Positions 63,833-64,000 of a stretch of 64,000 nucleotides of DNA are shown here, piece after piece. The stretch's first letter is position 1, and each line of letters opens with the position of its first letter. The notes beneath the pieces are model-generated. The model was given only the letters and a program-made list of their open reading frames with translations, did no database searches and was not told where the DNA came from. Made by a program: the position numbers and the translations under genes. The stretch is from Apodemus sylvaticus (lineage: Eukaryota > Chordata > Mammalia > Rodentia > Muridae), in the NCBI RefSeq assembly GCF_947179515.1, contig NC_067473.1, forward strand, positions 124,855,909-124,919,908. The letters run 5' to 3'.

Positions 63833-64000
63833 TGTTGGGGAGGTGTGTGACAAAAAGACCAGCAATTCTAGATTGCTGGTCTAGCATTTAGAGTGGAGAG
63901 AAAAACAAATGCCAAGCTATCCTTCCATCAGTGTGTAAAAATTACAGAATACATAATTTCTTTTCAACACAATAAATTCTCCTGTGTGGCATGAATTCTG
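63829..64000. other. no gene seen; short inverted repeat
   Basis: 'gaccagcaattctag' (63858) faces 'attgctggtctagca' (63872), giving a GACCAGCAAT/ATTGCTGGTC inverted repeat with a 4-5 base loop. Nothing else recognised to the window end. Confidence 0.5.

Overview
The window is non-coding nuclear DNA from a murine rodent, most likely house mouse or a close Mus relative. The evidence is the repeat fauna: about 25 B1 copies or fragments, B2/B3 and ID/B4 SINEs, three copies of the rodent hAT element URR1, MaLR-type LTRs, and very long CA, GA, GAAA and CT microsatellites. Older mammal-wide MIR, L2 and L1M fossils lie underneath. A run of exactly 200 N (37151-37350) shows this is a gapped draft assembly. 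I found no coding exon, tRNA, rRNA or CRISPR array. Every long open frame is a shadow of a microsatellite, a SINE or GC-rich non-coding sequence. The window is therefore intergenic or intronic.

Layout. 0-5 kb: L1M fossils, a MaLR-like LTR, and an L2 split by an old hAT element. 5.6-8.4 kb: a paired-B1 structure, B4, an LTR-like element carrying a young B2 with intact target-site duplications, and a second L2. 8.4-14.4 kb: almost free of interspersed repeats. Its right part (12.6-14.0 kb) is GC-rich with TATA, GC-box and CCAAT motifs and is the best promoter/regulatory candidate in the window. 14.4-27.5 kb: ordinary SINE/L1M/MIR terrain with one URR1 and one LTR that keeps its TATA and polyadenylation signals. 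27.5-37 kb: large compound microsatellites, a 5'-truncated rodent L1, an LTR-like element containing a CTG/CCG tract and a perfect 40-bp AT palindrome, a 55-A tract and B1 copies. 37-46 kb: B1/B3/B4, a MaLR-like LTR, two related LTR-like segments and MIR. 46-54 kb: AT-rich satellite, a 2.1-kb-spaced pair of ~97% identical 74-bp segments, a B3 split by URR1, and LTR-like sequence. 54-59 kb: a long decayed L1 with SINEs inserted, then a URR1 with a perfect palindromic 8-bp duplication. 59-64 kb: mostly unique sequence with MIR and B3 copies.

No genes work together here. The functional candidates are regulatory: the divergent TATA pair at 13.7-13.8 kb in the repeat-poor block, and several single-copy AT-rich blocks with homeodomain-, SOX- or CRE-like motifs (5.36-5.47, 12.75-13.05, 20.7-21.1, 31.2-32.5, 42.9-43.2, 59.1-60.9 kb). 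Repeat family names come from remembered consensus patterns, not a database search. LTR subfamily names are the least certain.
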